Part shown: piece after piece, positions 54,652 through 64,000 of the stretch
How the letters are laid out: each line of letters starts with the position of its first letter
How positions within the stretch are numbered: position 1 is the first letter of the stretch
Assembly (NCBI RefSeq): GCF_034702125.1
Contig: NC_085866.1
Span: 10,297,842-10,361,841 of the forward strand
DNA: 64,000 nt
Reading direction: 5' to 3'
Source of the DNA: Engraulis encrasicolus
Taxonomy: Eukaryota; Chordata; Actinopteri; Clupeiformes; Engraulidae
Translations under genes and position numbers: made by a program
Notes under the pieces: model-generated
Told to the model about the DNA's origin: nothing
What the model saw: only the letters and a program-made list of their open reading frames with translations
The model's database searches: none

Positions 54652-54687
54652 CTTTTTCTCCACCAGTCATTTGCATGCCTTCATTCT
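54652..54687 (-). CDS. Gene 3 exon 6: short cytoplasmic exon
   Basis: The exon is 36 nt between acceptor ACAATGCAG and donor GTAAGC. In the phase given by exon 5 it encodes ENEGMQMTGGEK plus one base. The splice sites and phase fit well. Small cytoplasmic exons are common in this family. Confidence 0.55.
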
Positions 54688-55089
54688 CTGCATTGTAAAT
54701 GAAAACAAAAAAACAGGCTATGAATAAGAAGTGGAGGTTTCATCATTGACAATACACAATAACACTGTGCGTGTAAAAGAATTTTGATCGCATTTCTACA
54801 TTCATATTACCGAGTTGAAATGATGATTTGCTATTTTACTTGACACCATTTCTGAGAAACACGTGTTAGTAAAATACTAGTAAAATAGCACAGAATACAG
54901 GACAGCAGAATACAGGAAAACTGAGATCAGTCTATCAGAATTAGAAATAATAACAGTATAAACAATAAATAAATAAAAATAATAATCATTTGAATAATTG
55001 TGATTTCAGTATTGACTGAAATAAACTGAGTCATGACTTTTTTTGTTCATATTTACGCAGCCCTATTACACAGTACATAGTGCAGCTAA

Positions 55090-55262
55090 TGAAACTCCAT
55101 TCCTGCACAGTGCCCGGGGGCAGCCCAAGAGTTTGAGGATGGTACCAGTGGGTGTCTCCACATGGGAGGATGGTCAATCATTCCAGGAATCGAACCGGCA
55201 ATCAGGAGGGCGGTCCGATTATCCTTAACTAGCCATTGACCACTGGAAACAACACCCATAAG
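55090..55262 (-). repeat. tRNA-derived SINE-like fragment
   Basis: The minus strand has GTGGTCAATGGCTAGTTAAG, where an A box is expected, and a perfect B-box-like GGTTCGATTCC (55186-55196). An unrelated body follows. This arrangement is typical of a tRNA-derived SINE. Confidence 0.5.
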
Positions 55263-55352
55263 AACAACAAATAGTAACAACTACTACAGTAAAAATGAAA
55301 AATGGAATTAATTTAAAGTAACAACAACAGCAATGAGTTGTGTCAGTACTAC

Positions 55353-55525
55353 CATTGTTGGTCCTGTTCTGAGAAAAACTTTTCCAGACAAGCATCATGA
55401 CTATTGCTGACAGCATCCCCAGAACAACGGTGAATGTGACTCCTCTGATCATAGCACTTCTGCCACAGTGAGTATCTGAGGATGGCGTTCCTTTGGTGAT
55501 GACATCCATGATGTACAAGTTACAC
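55353..55525 (-). CDS. Gene 3 exon 5: stalk and transmembrane
   Basis: The exon is 173 nt, acceptor TGACAG, donor GTAGTA, phase 2 to 1. It encodes CNLYIMDVITKGTPSSDTHC, then a helix (VTFTVVLGMLSAIVMMLVW) and KSFSQNRTNN. It is diverged from units 1 and 2 but has the same layout. Confidence 0.85.
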
Positions 55526-55544
55526 CTGTCATGGTTAAACATAC

Positions 55545-55563
55545 ACACACGCACGCACGCACG

Positions 55564-55657
<94 letters not shown>
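55545..55657 (+). repeat. (CA)n microsatellite
   Basis: About 110 bp of CA, with a short CACG-rich start, directly upstream of exon 5 of gene 3. Confidence 0.95.
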
Positions 55658-55659
<2 letters not shown>

Positions 55660-55707
55660 GTTAGTGTTTCTAAAAAAGGAATGTGTATTATATGTTATCA
55701 CAGTATA

Positions 55708-56042
55708 AGGGTATTTTCACACCTAGTCCTCTTTAAGTGAACCGAACTCAGTCCTCTTTAAGTGGACCAAAAAGTGAACCGACAGCAAAAGGACACAGTT
55801 CTGTTTTTTTTTCATATTGAGAGTGTATTACAGAAACAACCGGCTGCCATTCCTGGCCCTGTTAGGCTTCACAAGTGTAACTTGTCAGGACTCATAACTG
55901 AACCGTACTGAGACCACGTCAATAAAGGTACCTGAGACCGGTCTCAGTACGGTTCACTTCCGAGGCGTCTGGGTGCACTTTGAAGCGTTCACATATCCGC
56001 AGAAAATTTTAATGGCTGGAAGGGACCAGGTGTGAAAACCCT
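55708..56042. mobile_element. MITE with GGTTTTCACACCTGGTCC-type ends
   Basis: Left end GGGTATTTTCACACCTAGTCC and right end GGACCAGGTGTGAAAACCC are inverted. Internal CAGTACGG/CCGTACTG and GAACCG motifs are also paired. It lies in gene 3 intron 4. The target duplication is unclear. Confidence 0.65.
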
Positions 56043-56059
56043 GTAAGATATATACTGAC

Positions 56060-56147
56060 TGTGTGTGAGGTTTGCAGATGGTGAAATTTCCATTCGAATA
56101 TGAATTGGTAGGGCAGTCTTCACACACAGCATCCAAATATGCACTGC
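56060..56147 (-). CDS. Gene 3 exon 4: CRD3
   Basis: The exon is 88 nt, acceptor CCACAG, donor GTCAGT, phase 1 to 2. It encodes GSAYLDAVCEDCPTNSYSNG followed by NFTICKPHTQ, with the same Cys spacing as in units 1 and 2. Confidence 0.9.
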
Positions 56148-56399
56148 CTGTGGAAAAGATAATCATGATGAGGAGGAGACAGACATACTAAACTGTAGAA
56201 AAGTTATAGCATACACACCATTGTTTTCTTTCTAAATCATTTTCAGTCTGTCAATGTAGGCCTACTGTAACTCCAGCCTATTACATTATTAGTCCGTTTC
56301 TTGCTCCTACAGGCATAGTTGAACCCAGATGTTATGTTCCAACATTTGTATCATTGGAATGGAGTGACCATCACAAGGGTTGTGGGTGTCCTCTGGCTG

Positions 56400-56965
56400 T
56401 CACGCCAACGTACCTGGCTCTTTGGTGTAGTGGTCAGAGCCACAGCTTACTACCTCAGAAGGATTACTACCCCAGGATTGGTGACCCCGGTGCGAAGGAC
56501 CCCAGTGATGGGTGAAGCATAGATGATGGGGCACACTGGGTGGGAGTAGCATGATGAACAGTTGTGTGAGGGACACCATGAGTGTGTGAAACGTGCACTT
56601 CCCAAAGGGGAAGGCAGTGTGATGGAGTGACCATCACTTGTGTGAGTGTGTTCTGACTGTCACACTAATGAGTCCGGCCACAGTGGGTTTACATTACAGT
56701 GTCCAAACTTGCCCTCCAACCCGTGCCTGCAGTTCATAGGAGCGGAGCCGAGCAAGCGCAGCCCATAATGCTGGCGAAAATAACTCACAATTGGGCTCAC
56801 TGTCGGCTGAAACCTGACAATATTACTGTGGGTTCTGAGAAACCGATGTGGATTTAAATCAAATGTACAATAACAGGGGAGTTATATCCACATCTAAAAA
56901 TATGCCCATGGTCAGAGCCCTAGTTTACTACCTCAGAAGGTCTGGGTATAAGTCCCAGCTGGGTA
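56400..56965 (+). repeat. Two related tRNA-like repeat fragments
   Basis: GGTCAGAGCC followed by TTACTACCTCAGAAGG occurs at about 56430-56462 and 56911-56941. The first is preceded by TTTGGTGTAGTGG, like an A box. The second is followed by GGGTATAAGTCCC, like a B box. Two broken copies of one SINE family are likely. Confidence 0.4.
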
Positions 56966-57204
56966 ATTCTACTCCCCTTAGCTACAGTCATGTAAAATCT
57001 TTTGTCTGTATCATTTGCTTACAGAAATATTGTGTATTATATTATCCATATCCTCTGCACCAACATACCACACACCAACTGTCTGATGCAGCTGTCTTAT
57101 CCATCAACCTGTTACACACAAATACAAGGTGAATCTAAACATAAAAAATGATTAGATTATTGCTGTTTCTACAAGTTGCCATGGCAGTGTAAGTATCTCT
57201 TTAC

Positions 57205-57360
57205 CTTGCTGTCTGATGAACTGTCCTGGTTTGCACTGTGTGTGTTCCACAGCTCCTTGGCAGCCATCTGGGATTGGGTCAGTGCAGTAGTATCCTTCCA
57301 GAGGCTCACAGAGTGTGTCTGAGGTGGAGGTGCAGTTTCTCTTCACTTTAAGACCAGCAC
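57205..57360 (-). CDS. Gene 3 exon 3: CRD2
   Basis: The exon is 156 nt, acceptor CCACAG, donor GTAAAG, phase 1 to 1. It encodes AGLKVKRNCTSTSDTLCEPL, then EGYYCTDPIPDGCQGAVEHT and QCKPGQFIRQQG. It closely resembles unit 2 exon 3. Confidence 0.9.
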
Positions 57361-57398
57361 CTGTGGACCATAGACCTCATGCTTTGAATACATTTTCC

Positions 57399-57917
57399 TT
57401 AAAGGAACAGTCCACCCTTTTTATTTTCACATATTTGCAGTATTTCCAAGCATTATTCATGAATGTGCATAGAATTTTCTTCTCAGCGTTTTCAGTACTT
57501 AGATGTATTGGTATCAGAATTATTAGCATAGTTTTGTATAATCACTGGAAGTAAATGGGAGCACTAGCATAAGTGATCCCAGGGTGGGATTAAATAGCTG
57601 GAATGCATTTCTCGAAACCGAAGTTGCTTACTACATTAGCTGCTTTGTTGTTTTCAATGCATTTTCCCATTGGCAACTACCAAACAACTTCAACTACACC
57701 CCTGTTTTGCACTCTGGTGAATTTTACATTCATTTTAAAGTAGGTTAGAAGTGAATTTGATGATGTTTTTTTAGCACCATAGACTTGCATTGCTATGCTT
57801 AATATGGCTATACTGTTAAACTATGCAATGCAAACACAGATGAAAAATCCGATGTATTCTTATATTTTACAGGGACTTAACTACATATGATAAATTTGAG
57901 ATGGACTGTTCCTTTAA
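57399..57917. mobile_element. TTAA-flanked MITE (piggyBac-type duplication)
   Basis: Inverted termini AGGAACAGTCCA and TGGACTGTTCCT are flanked by TTAA at 57399-57402 and 57914-57917. About 510 bp, non-coding. Confidence 0.85.
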
Positions 57918-58789
57918 TGGCTATGTTTATGCGCTCTTCCTATTATTTATTTCTGAAGAATATAAATGACGTGTTGTTTCTCACTGCAGATATGAGTTGT
58001 GGTCAGAGGCAGGGGTGCTGCCAGAAATGTTGGGCCCCATGAAAGATTCGAATTTTTGGGCCGGTTAAGGGCCCCTCTCGGTGCTTGGGCCCCCTTAAGG
58101 GCCCCTATCAGTGCTTGGGCCCTTAGAATCTGTACCACTCCCCCCCCCTCCCCTAGCGGCCCCCATGGTCAGAGGTACTGTAGCATAACAGGAAGTGGTG
58201 TGACTTCAGAAGAAGAAGACAGCACTTCAGATGACAATGGAGCGGACGCACCCATGTCTTTATAGTATTGGTAAGTAAAATAAAAAAACGAATAGATAAC
58301 TCTCTTGGCCTATCTCTAATGTTTATACGTAGCAACGAAGGGGTAACAACCGGTGAACTTGAGTGTTGCAAAGGACTTTTGAGACAACATACTAAGCAGT
58401 AACAATAAAGATTCTATTCTCCCGAGAGGCAGAGATATCATTGTTGATTGAATTGCTTACATATGGTGGTCTGGTCAGTGGACGATGTAAATGGCAGATC
58501 ATTTTCATTCTGTGTATTATTTGGATGTAAAATATGGCATTGGTTTCACTTTGTAGTTGAGGGGAGCTGTATATGACAGGAAGTCTTGGCTAACAGTCTT
58601 GACTTCAAAGAGATACAGAGAACCCTTTTAGTGTCACCAAAATTTGAATTACACTCAAATAAAATACAATTACATCATTTTCAGATGAAAACTAAAAAAT
58701 TACTGAATGTTCAGTTTGGAATGTATTTCATCATAAAAACATAGTTATTCGAATTATTAGACTATTAGACTTTTCTTGAGAGATTCAGG

Positions 58790-58858
58790 GTCCAGTGTGT
58801 AATTTTAGTAATTTCTATCCTAAATGTATGCTGCCCATTCAGGAATATAGGTCTTACA
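58790..58858 (+). mobile_element. Fragment of the AGGGACACTGTG MITE family
   Basis: GGTCCAGTGTGTAATTTTAG and CATGCTGCCCATTCAGG parallel the start of the MITE at 15131. The element is cut by the TIR element that begins at about 58859. Confidence 0.5.
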
Positions 58859-59952
58859 GTTTTTCTCAATTGGTTTGTACATTTCTCACAACTGAATAAT
58901 GATTCTCAAAAGTCTTTGTTCAATTGTGACTGCACATGGTAAAATCAGTTTCTCATTGTTTTCGGCATATAGCAAATGCTCTCGTCCACCATGCCATGGC
59001 TGTGTACAATTCTCAGTGATTTCGTACATTATCAATTGCTTTAGTCATATCACTCAAAAAGCTTTGTCACTGAATGCATGAAACTATCTCACCCCCCAAA
59101 ACATTTAGGCCCTATGTCATAGTTTCAGTCTTGACATGCTTGATAAAAATGATTTACCAAATAATTTCCATTGGATTTTTGTCTATAAATGTGATCTGAA
59201 TTGATAAATTGCTCACAGGTGAATATTGACCCTCTCTAATCAAAGGCAATAGAAGGGATAGAGAAAACAGGCATGCAATACAACAATAGGCACTGTACTG
59301 CATTATATTACTCTATGCCTCATGTGCCCTTTATAATTACACTCCACGCAAAATTACAATATTTCCCTAGAATTTCACTAGACAGTAAGTGCACTTTATA
59401 CAGTATCAGTGTATTGTTTCAAATTTATTTTGCTTTAAAGTTCTAGATTTTTTTTCACATGGGCCTGCAAGACAAGTAAAAAGGGATGGTAGAGGGCGCA
59501 TTTTGACACCTCAACCAGAGTTGGCTATTTTTCCTATTTTGCAATGAGAAAACCTGTCAATAAAAAGGTCATAGTCTAAATGCATATCTAGGACAGTCTT
59601 ATCTAATCAATGCAATATAACGTCGAATTTACAACATTTCCCATCCAATCTAAACATTTCCCTTCAGAAAAGATCCTCAAGAGTGTACTAGTCAATTGAC
59701 AACATGACAAATCGATTTGACTAGCTTGTCCATACACTATGACACAATGACTAACCATTCTGCTGGCACTGATACGTTCATTGACACAAAAAACTTGGTT
59801 TTGAAAGACAAACTAAGGGTTTTGAGCAAGAGACTCGGTTTTGCAGGTCATCCACAGTGTTTTGCCATGTGTTAAAGCTGTTTTGAGAATGAATATTATG
59901 TTTTGCAAATTGCGAGAGAGATTCGAGAAATGTACAAAACCAATTGAGAAAT
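58859..59952. mobile_element. 1.1-kb TIR element (TTTCTCAATTGG ends)
   Basis: TTTCTCAATTGGTTTGTACA...TTTCTC at the left recurs inverted at 59924-59951 with one extra T. The interior has repeated TTGTACA and CTCA motifs and no transposase frame. A non-autonomous DNA transposon is likely, class unknown. Confidence 0.6.
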
Positions 59953-60124
59953 AATGTGTAATATTGGACCAGAGTGGATACGCAACGAATGAGGTCCATG
60001 AATAGCCAGACCTGTGTGTAGCTCCGGAGCCCCCTGGTGGAGCTAAGGAGTGTTCATGAAGCTGCACGGACCCACACAGGTCAGGCAAGAGCCGGCCATG
60101 TCTATGATGTCTACGACTAGTCAT

Positions 60125-60262
60125 TCATAATGGATTTACGATCCACGTATTCATGTATGAAAAGTGTACATTTCCAAACCATAATGGAAATGTGGACATT
60201 AATGGGTTCTACATTTTCATGAAAAAGATATAATTGTTGAATGGGCAACATATAGGCCTATG
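60125..60262 (-). mobile_element. MITE fragment related to 15131-15488
   Basis: On the minus strand TGTTGCCCATTCAACAATTA, then CTTTTTCATGAAAATG and ACTTTTCATACATGAATA follow the same order as the MITE at 15131. The terminal ends are missing. Confidence 0.45.
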
Positions 60263-60424
60263 GTAATAAACTTATAAAGAATGTTCACATACCTTCAAAC
60301 TTCTAAATAATAATAATTAAAACTCCAAACAAGAGTTCCAGAGTGCTATTTGGTTGAGTGAAGGTAGCCTGGTAGCACTATACTGTACCCACATAATAAT
60401 TATATTGAATGTTTATGTGATACT

Positions 60425-60735
60425 GTCCCATGGAAATAAGCTTATTTTAGACCTCCCCTTGAGTTAAATAATAGGATTTTACAGTTGTCCTATGATTTCA
60501 ACCGTTCTCTGGGTATGGCAGTGCAAATTTTACCTCCAAGCTAGCAGTTAACATTGAGTCCTATGAGACCAGTTAGCCGCCAGCTGGTCTCATAGGACTC
60601 AATATTAACTGCTAGCTTGGAGGTACAATGTGCACTGCCATACCCAGAGAACGGTTGAAAGTACAGGAGAAAGGTAAGACCCAATAATTTAACTCAAGGG
60701 AAGGTGTAAAATAAGCTTATTTCCAAAAATGGGCC
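60425..60735. repeat. 310-bp palindrome
   Basis: Landmarks GGAAATAAGCTTATTTTA, CCTTGAGTTAAAT, CAACCGTTCTCTGGGTATGG and TACCTCCAAGCTAGCAGTTA occur in mirror order after a short centre near 60575. Mismatches are few, so it is probably a foldback element. Confidence 0.75.
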
Positions 60736-60826
60736 CATATAAGGGGGGCCTTGGCAGGAATCTACCAGTATATAGGGGGCCTTGTCAGGCGCAGTCCTTG
60801 CATTGAGGCGTTGCTAGGCAACCGCC

Positions 60827-61170
60827 TTACCGCAGAGATACACCAGCGGCGATCTGAGCGAGTCGAGCGACGGAAGTAATTGACTTTGTATTGAGTCGAG
60901 AGACAAAAGCGATTCTGGAGACTAGAGCGATTTGCGCGACGAGCGCGACAATTTGAAGTTGAAATCTTTTCAACTTTTTATGACGCGGTTCGGCGACAAG
61001 CCGCGACAGCCAATGACTGTATAGAGGTCAGTGACCACAGCCAATGGGAATGCTTGAATGCTTTGCCTTCTGCCTGTACGGACATACTCTAGTCTCCTCA
61101 GTCTCTCGTATCGCTTGCTGCTACACTCTGTCGCTTGAGTCGCGTCGCCGCTGGTGTATCTCTGCGGTTA
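60827..61170. mobile_element. Harbinger-type MITE with TTA duplication
   Basis: Termini CCGCAGAGATACACCAGCGG and CCGCTGGTGTATCTCTGCGG are flanked by TTA at 60827-60829 and 61168-61170. It is 338 bp and contains repeated GCGA/TCGC motifs. A 3-bp TTA target is typical of PIF/Harbinger. Confidence 0.85.
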
Positions 61171-61361
61171 GGCCCCATCCATCTCAGACCAGCTGTAGGG
61201 GCCCCCTCTGACCCCTCTGCAAAGTTCACATAGGCCTATAGCTGGTAATTGGGGCCCTTGGACAGTTATTCACAGATAAATGGTATTTTTTTTCATGAAT
61301 AATGAATTTTGTATGTTTAAATTGGAAACAAGAACAATACAATACATTACAAACTAGAATG

Positions 61362-62155
61362 GGCACTCGGTAGAGCGCAAACCTTCGCCTACGCCACTTA
61401 TTTTATTCTGGCCATCTTCAGAGTGTGGGGCATAACATTCTCCAAATTTTGGTGTTAGTTTCATTTAAATGGGACCGGAATATCGTAATATTACATTTTT
61501 GGCCCAGTCTTGACCTCTTATTCAATTCAGCATGCACACGTTGTTCTGGCATATAGTGCTTGGCAATTTTTTTTTTTTTTTACCTTTTCGTGACCTTGAC
61601 CTTGACCATTGACCCAATCACTCCCAAAAAGTAATCGATTGTTCCTTGGGTCATGACCAATTATCCCAGTAAATTTCATAAAAATCGGCTCAATTTACGT
61701 TTTTTACCTTTTCGTGAGCTTGACCTTGACCTTTGACCCAATCACTCCCAAAAAGTAATCGATTGTTCCTTGGGTCATGACCAATCATCCCACTAAATGT
61801 CATAAAAATCGGCTCAATTTACGGTTTTGACCTTTTCGTGACCTTGACCTTTGACCCAATCACTCCCAAAAAGTAATGGAGTGTGCCTTGGGTCATGACC
61901 AATCATCCCACAAAATTTCATAAAAATCGGCTCAATTTACGTTTTTGACCTTTTCGTGACCTTGACCTTTGACCTTTGACCCAATCACTCCCAAAAACTA
62001 ATCGATTGTTCCTTGGGTCATGACCAATCATCCCTCATAAAAATTGGCTCAGTTTTGACTGAGTTATACGAAGTACAAACAAACAAACAGACAAACAGAC
62101 ATATTCACAAATAAATAAATACACGGCGGGCAAAACATAACCTTCTGGCGAAGGT
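61362..62155 (-). mobile_element. Helitron-like dispersed repeat, copy 2
   Basis: The minus strand starts TTCGCCAGAAGGTTATGTTT, holds about four units of the 118-124-bp repeat (GATTGGTCATGACCCAAGG) between about 61590 and 62045, and ends CGAGTGCCCATTCTAG before T. It is the inverted counterpart of 44938-45605. Confidence 0.6.
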
Positions 62156-62469
62156 AAAAATACAGATTCCGTGCACCCCCTCTCTTTCCCGTTAAAATGG
62201 AATATTCCATCCATGCGTGCCATGTGCGCCAGGCAAATCCCTGAACATTCAACGACGTATAAATAAGGAGGATAACTGTGAAGGCCACACTCAACAAACT
62301 CTTCATGGTCAATAACATCAAGCGGAGCACAAAAACATAGGAAGGCACGAAACGTTTGCAGATAGCCTTTGCTACATTCAGTGTTGTTAGACTAGCCTAC
62401 AGACAGCGTCACCACACTCAAAAGAAACTAAACAACCATAGAAAAAAACCTGAACACCGGCAATCCCCT

Positions 62470-63535
62470 GATTTTTTTTTGGCTTATGCTATGAGAAGTG
62501 CAGGCAAGAAAGCAACTCATGCATTGAGCGTGGAGTAGGTTAGGCCTACTTCGATTAGACTTCACAGGCACGCGAGTGCAGGGAGAGTTAAGGCTGTGTT
62601 TCTGTTTATTTTGTGCACGCGCGTCTTCAAAGGGTTCGTTCGGGGCGACCGCTTGAGAGAGCGCGCTTTTTGGTTTATGCAGTAAACGTCTCCTTCATTC
62701 GTTTTTGGAACTTATGGTGTCGAACGTCCACGAAGACAATATCCACGTGAAAACGCAAAGGCCTACAAACTGCTGTTCTGTCAGAAAAGAGTGTGCACCT
62801 GTCGCCTGTCTACTTCCCACAGCGACATTTAAAAGTCTCATATGAAATCCAATATAGCCTACAACATATGAGAAGTTCAGGCAAGATGGCAACTCGCGCA
62901 TTGAGCGAATTGGCTACTTTGATTAAATTTCACAGGCACGCGAGTGTGTTTCTGTTTAACCTGACTGCACGCGCGTCTCTTCTCAATGGGTCTGTTCAGG
63001 CAGGCTTTGGTTGAGGGCGACCACTTGACAGAGAGCGTGCTTTTCAGTTTATTCAGTAAATATCTCCTTGATTAGTTTTTGAAGGTTGGAATGTCTGTAA
63101 TATCCACGAAGACAATGAAATTAAATGCCTGCAAACCGCTGTTCTGTCAGAAAGTGTGCACCTGACGCCTACTCTGTCTACTTCCCACAGCGACATTTAA
63201 AAGTCTCCCATGAAATCCAACATCCAACATATGAGAAGTGCAGGCAAGATGGCAACTCGCGCATTGAGCGCGGAATTGGCTACTTCGATTAGATTTCACA
63301 GGCACGCGAGCGAGGGGAGCGTGAAGGCTGTGTTTCTGTTTAACCTGACTGCACGCGCATTTCTTCTCAATGGGTCTGTTCAGGTAGGCTTGGGTCAGGG
63401 CGACCGCTTGACAGAGAGCGCGCTTTTCGGTTTATTCAGTAAATATCTCCTTGATTAGTTTTTGAAAGTTGGGATGTCTGTAACATCCACGAAGACAGTA
63501 TCCACCTGAAAACGCCAAATGCCTGCAAACGTCAG
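62470..63535 (+). repeat. Tandem array, units of about 365-378 bp, nearly three copies
   Basis: The motif ATGAGAAGTNCAGGCAAGA followed by CATTGAGCG recurs at 62490, 62868 and 63231. Each unit contains GTGTTTCTGTTTA, CGACCGCTTGA(C/G)AGAG and CTGCAAACCGCTGTTCTGTC-like landmarks. Copies have diverged by substitutions and small gaps. No continuous coding frame spans units. Confidence 0.8.
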
Positions 63536-63830
63536 GTTATGAATATAACCACTGTCCCCTGAGGGAGAGGAACGAGGTACAACACAGATAGTATGGGATA
63601 TTACGCCCCCGCATGGTCTGGCTTGAAGACACCTTTATTCACGCCTGAAAGGCAAGTCGCGTGGTGACGTAGCAAGCACCGCCTACGTGGTACTTAAGCG
63701 CAGTCACCAGCGATGCTTCCCCAGTTCAACCCAGCGAACTTCACCGAGCATGAGCTAAGCGGGGCAAGCTGGTGTTGTACCTCATTCCTCTCCCTCAGGG
63801 AACAGTGGTTATATTCATAACCTGACTTTC
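63531..63830. mobile_element. Inverted-repeat element at the right edge
   Basis: GTCAGGTTATGAATATAACC and CACTG(T)TCCCTGAGGGAGAG at the left recur inverted at 63778-63826. The ~200-bp interior is non-coding. GTACAACACAGATAGTATGG occurs both inside (63581) and after the right arm (63843), so the repeat may continue past it. Confidence 0.65.
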
Positions 63831-64000
63831 GGTCGATTCACTCGGTACAACACAGATAGTATGGGACCTATATACACGCCCCGCACAGCAAGGGCTGACA
63901 CATATCAACATCCTGTCCCAGAGGAAAGGACCGAGGAGGCCACCGAAGGGTCCGCCACGTCCAAACGGTAGAAGCGTACAAAAGTGTGAGGGGAGGACCA

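Larger units (their letters stand above)
54652..57360 (-). other. Gene 3: TNF receptor superfamily gene (HVEM-like), exons 3-6 visible
   Basis: Exons are 57360-57205, 56147-56060, 55525-55353 and 54687-54652. Their phases match those of the other units. Exons 1 and 2 should lie above 57360, but I did not find the CTEYTSTTC exon or a signal-peptide exon up to 64000, so they are outside the window or lost. The encoded part has CRD2-CRD3, a transmembrane helix and the beginning of a cytoplasmic tail. A terminal exon was not identified. Confidence 0.8.

Noticed and set aside
55449..55740. Open frames made of (CV)n or (HT)n residues
   Set aside because: They are translations of the CA microsatellite next to gene 3 exon 5.
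56400..56480. Functional tRNA gene
   Set aside because: Only A-box- and B-box-like pieces are visible, with no foldable cloverleaf or anticodon arm. The motif is repeated at 56911 as a fragment, so it is better explained as SINE debris.
57960..58270. Possible exon 1 or exon 2 of gene 3
   Set aside because: No signal peptide plus Cys motif and no CTE(Y/F)xSTxC signature in any minus frame. The region is GC-rich and repetitive (GGGCCCC motifs).

Overview
This window is vertebrate nuclear DNA, almost certainly from a ray-finned (teleost) fish. The evidence is split genes with GT-AG introns, immune-receptor exons of teleost type, Tc1, hAT, Penelope, BEL/Pao and L2/CR1-like elements, many TIR-bearing MITEs and long CA and GA microsatellites. 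There is one unresolved base, at 2810. The species cannot be named from the sequence.

The host content is a tandem, all-minus-strand cluster of TNF-receptor-superfamily genes of HVEM/TNFRSF14 (or CD40)-like type. They share one architecture: exon 1 (signal peptide plus start of CRD1, ending in phase 1), exon 2 (126 bp), exon 3 (156-159 bp), exon 4 (85-88 bp, phase 1 to 2) and exon 5 (stalk plus transmembrane segment, phase 2 to 1). Reading down the minus strand they are: gene 3 (exons 3-6 between 57360 and 54652; exons 1-2 not found), unit 2 (46807 to 42257), unit 1 (41286 to 39393), a decayed relic called unit 0 (about 28.9-27.4 kb) and gene A (25002 to about 5667). Units 1 and 2 are nearly identical from mid exon 3 to exon 5 but differ strongly in exons 1 and 2, which suggests a mosaic history shaped by duplication or gene conversion.

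Most of the rest is mobile DNA that has enlarged the introns and spacers. Gene A intron 4 holds an LTR element of endogenous retroviral type (8572-14700) with nearly identical LTRs, gag and env remnants and no recognisable pol. Gene A intron 1 holds two head-to-head Penelope-like elements (about 16740-24003), one with intact RT/GIY-YIG coding capacity, and their repeat ends carry a hammerhead-ribozyme-like motif. Unit 1 is split from its probable 3' end by a 9.26-kb nested block (29494-38753). In that block a LINE was invaded by a BEL/Pao LTR element (32833-38519), a Tc1 transposon (29599-31218) and a 1.09-kb palindromic element (31219-32307). Unit 2 preserves the matching empty site. The BEL/Pao element has lost most of pol, and in its place carries a 60-bp minisatellite of about 1.2 kb that stays open in several frames on both strands.

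The remaining spacers contain non-autonomous hAT, piggyBac-type (TTAA), Harbinger-type (TTA) and foldback elements, two inverted copies of a Helitron-like dispersed repeat, tRNA-like SINE pieces and a 365-378-bp tandem array near the right edge. I found no rRNA, functional tRNA, CRISPR or bacterial features.
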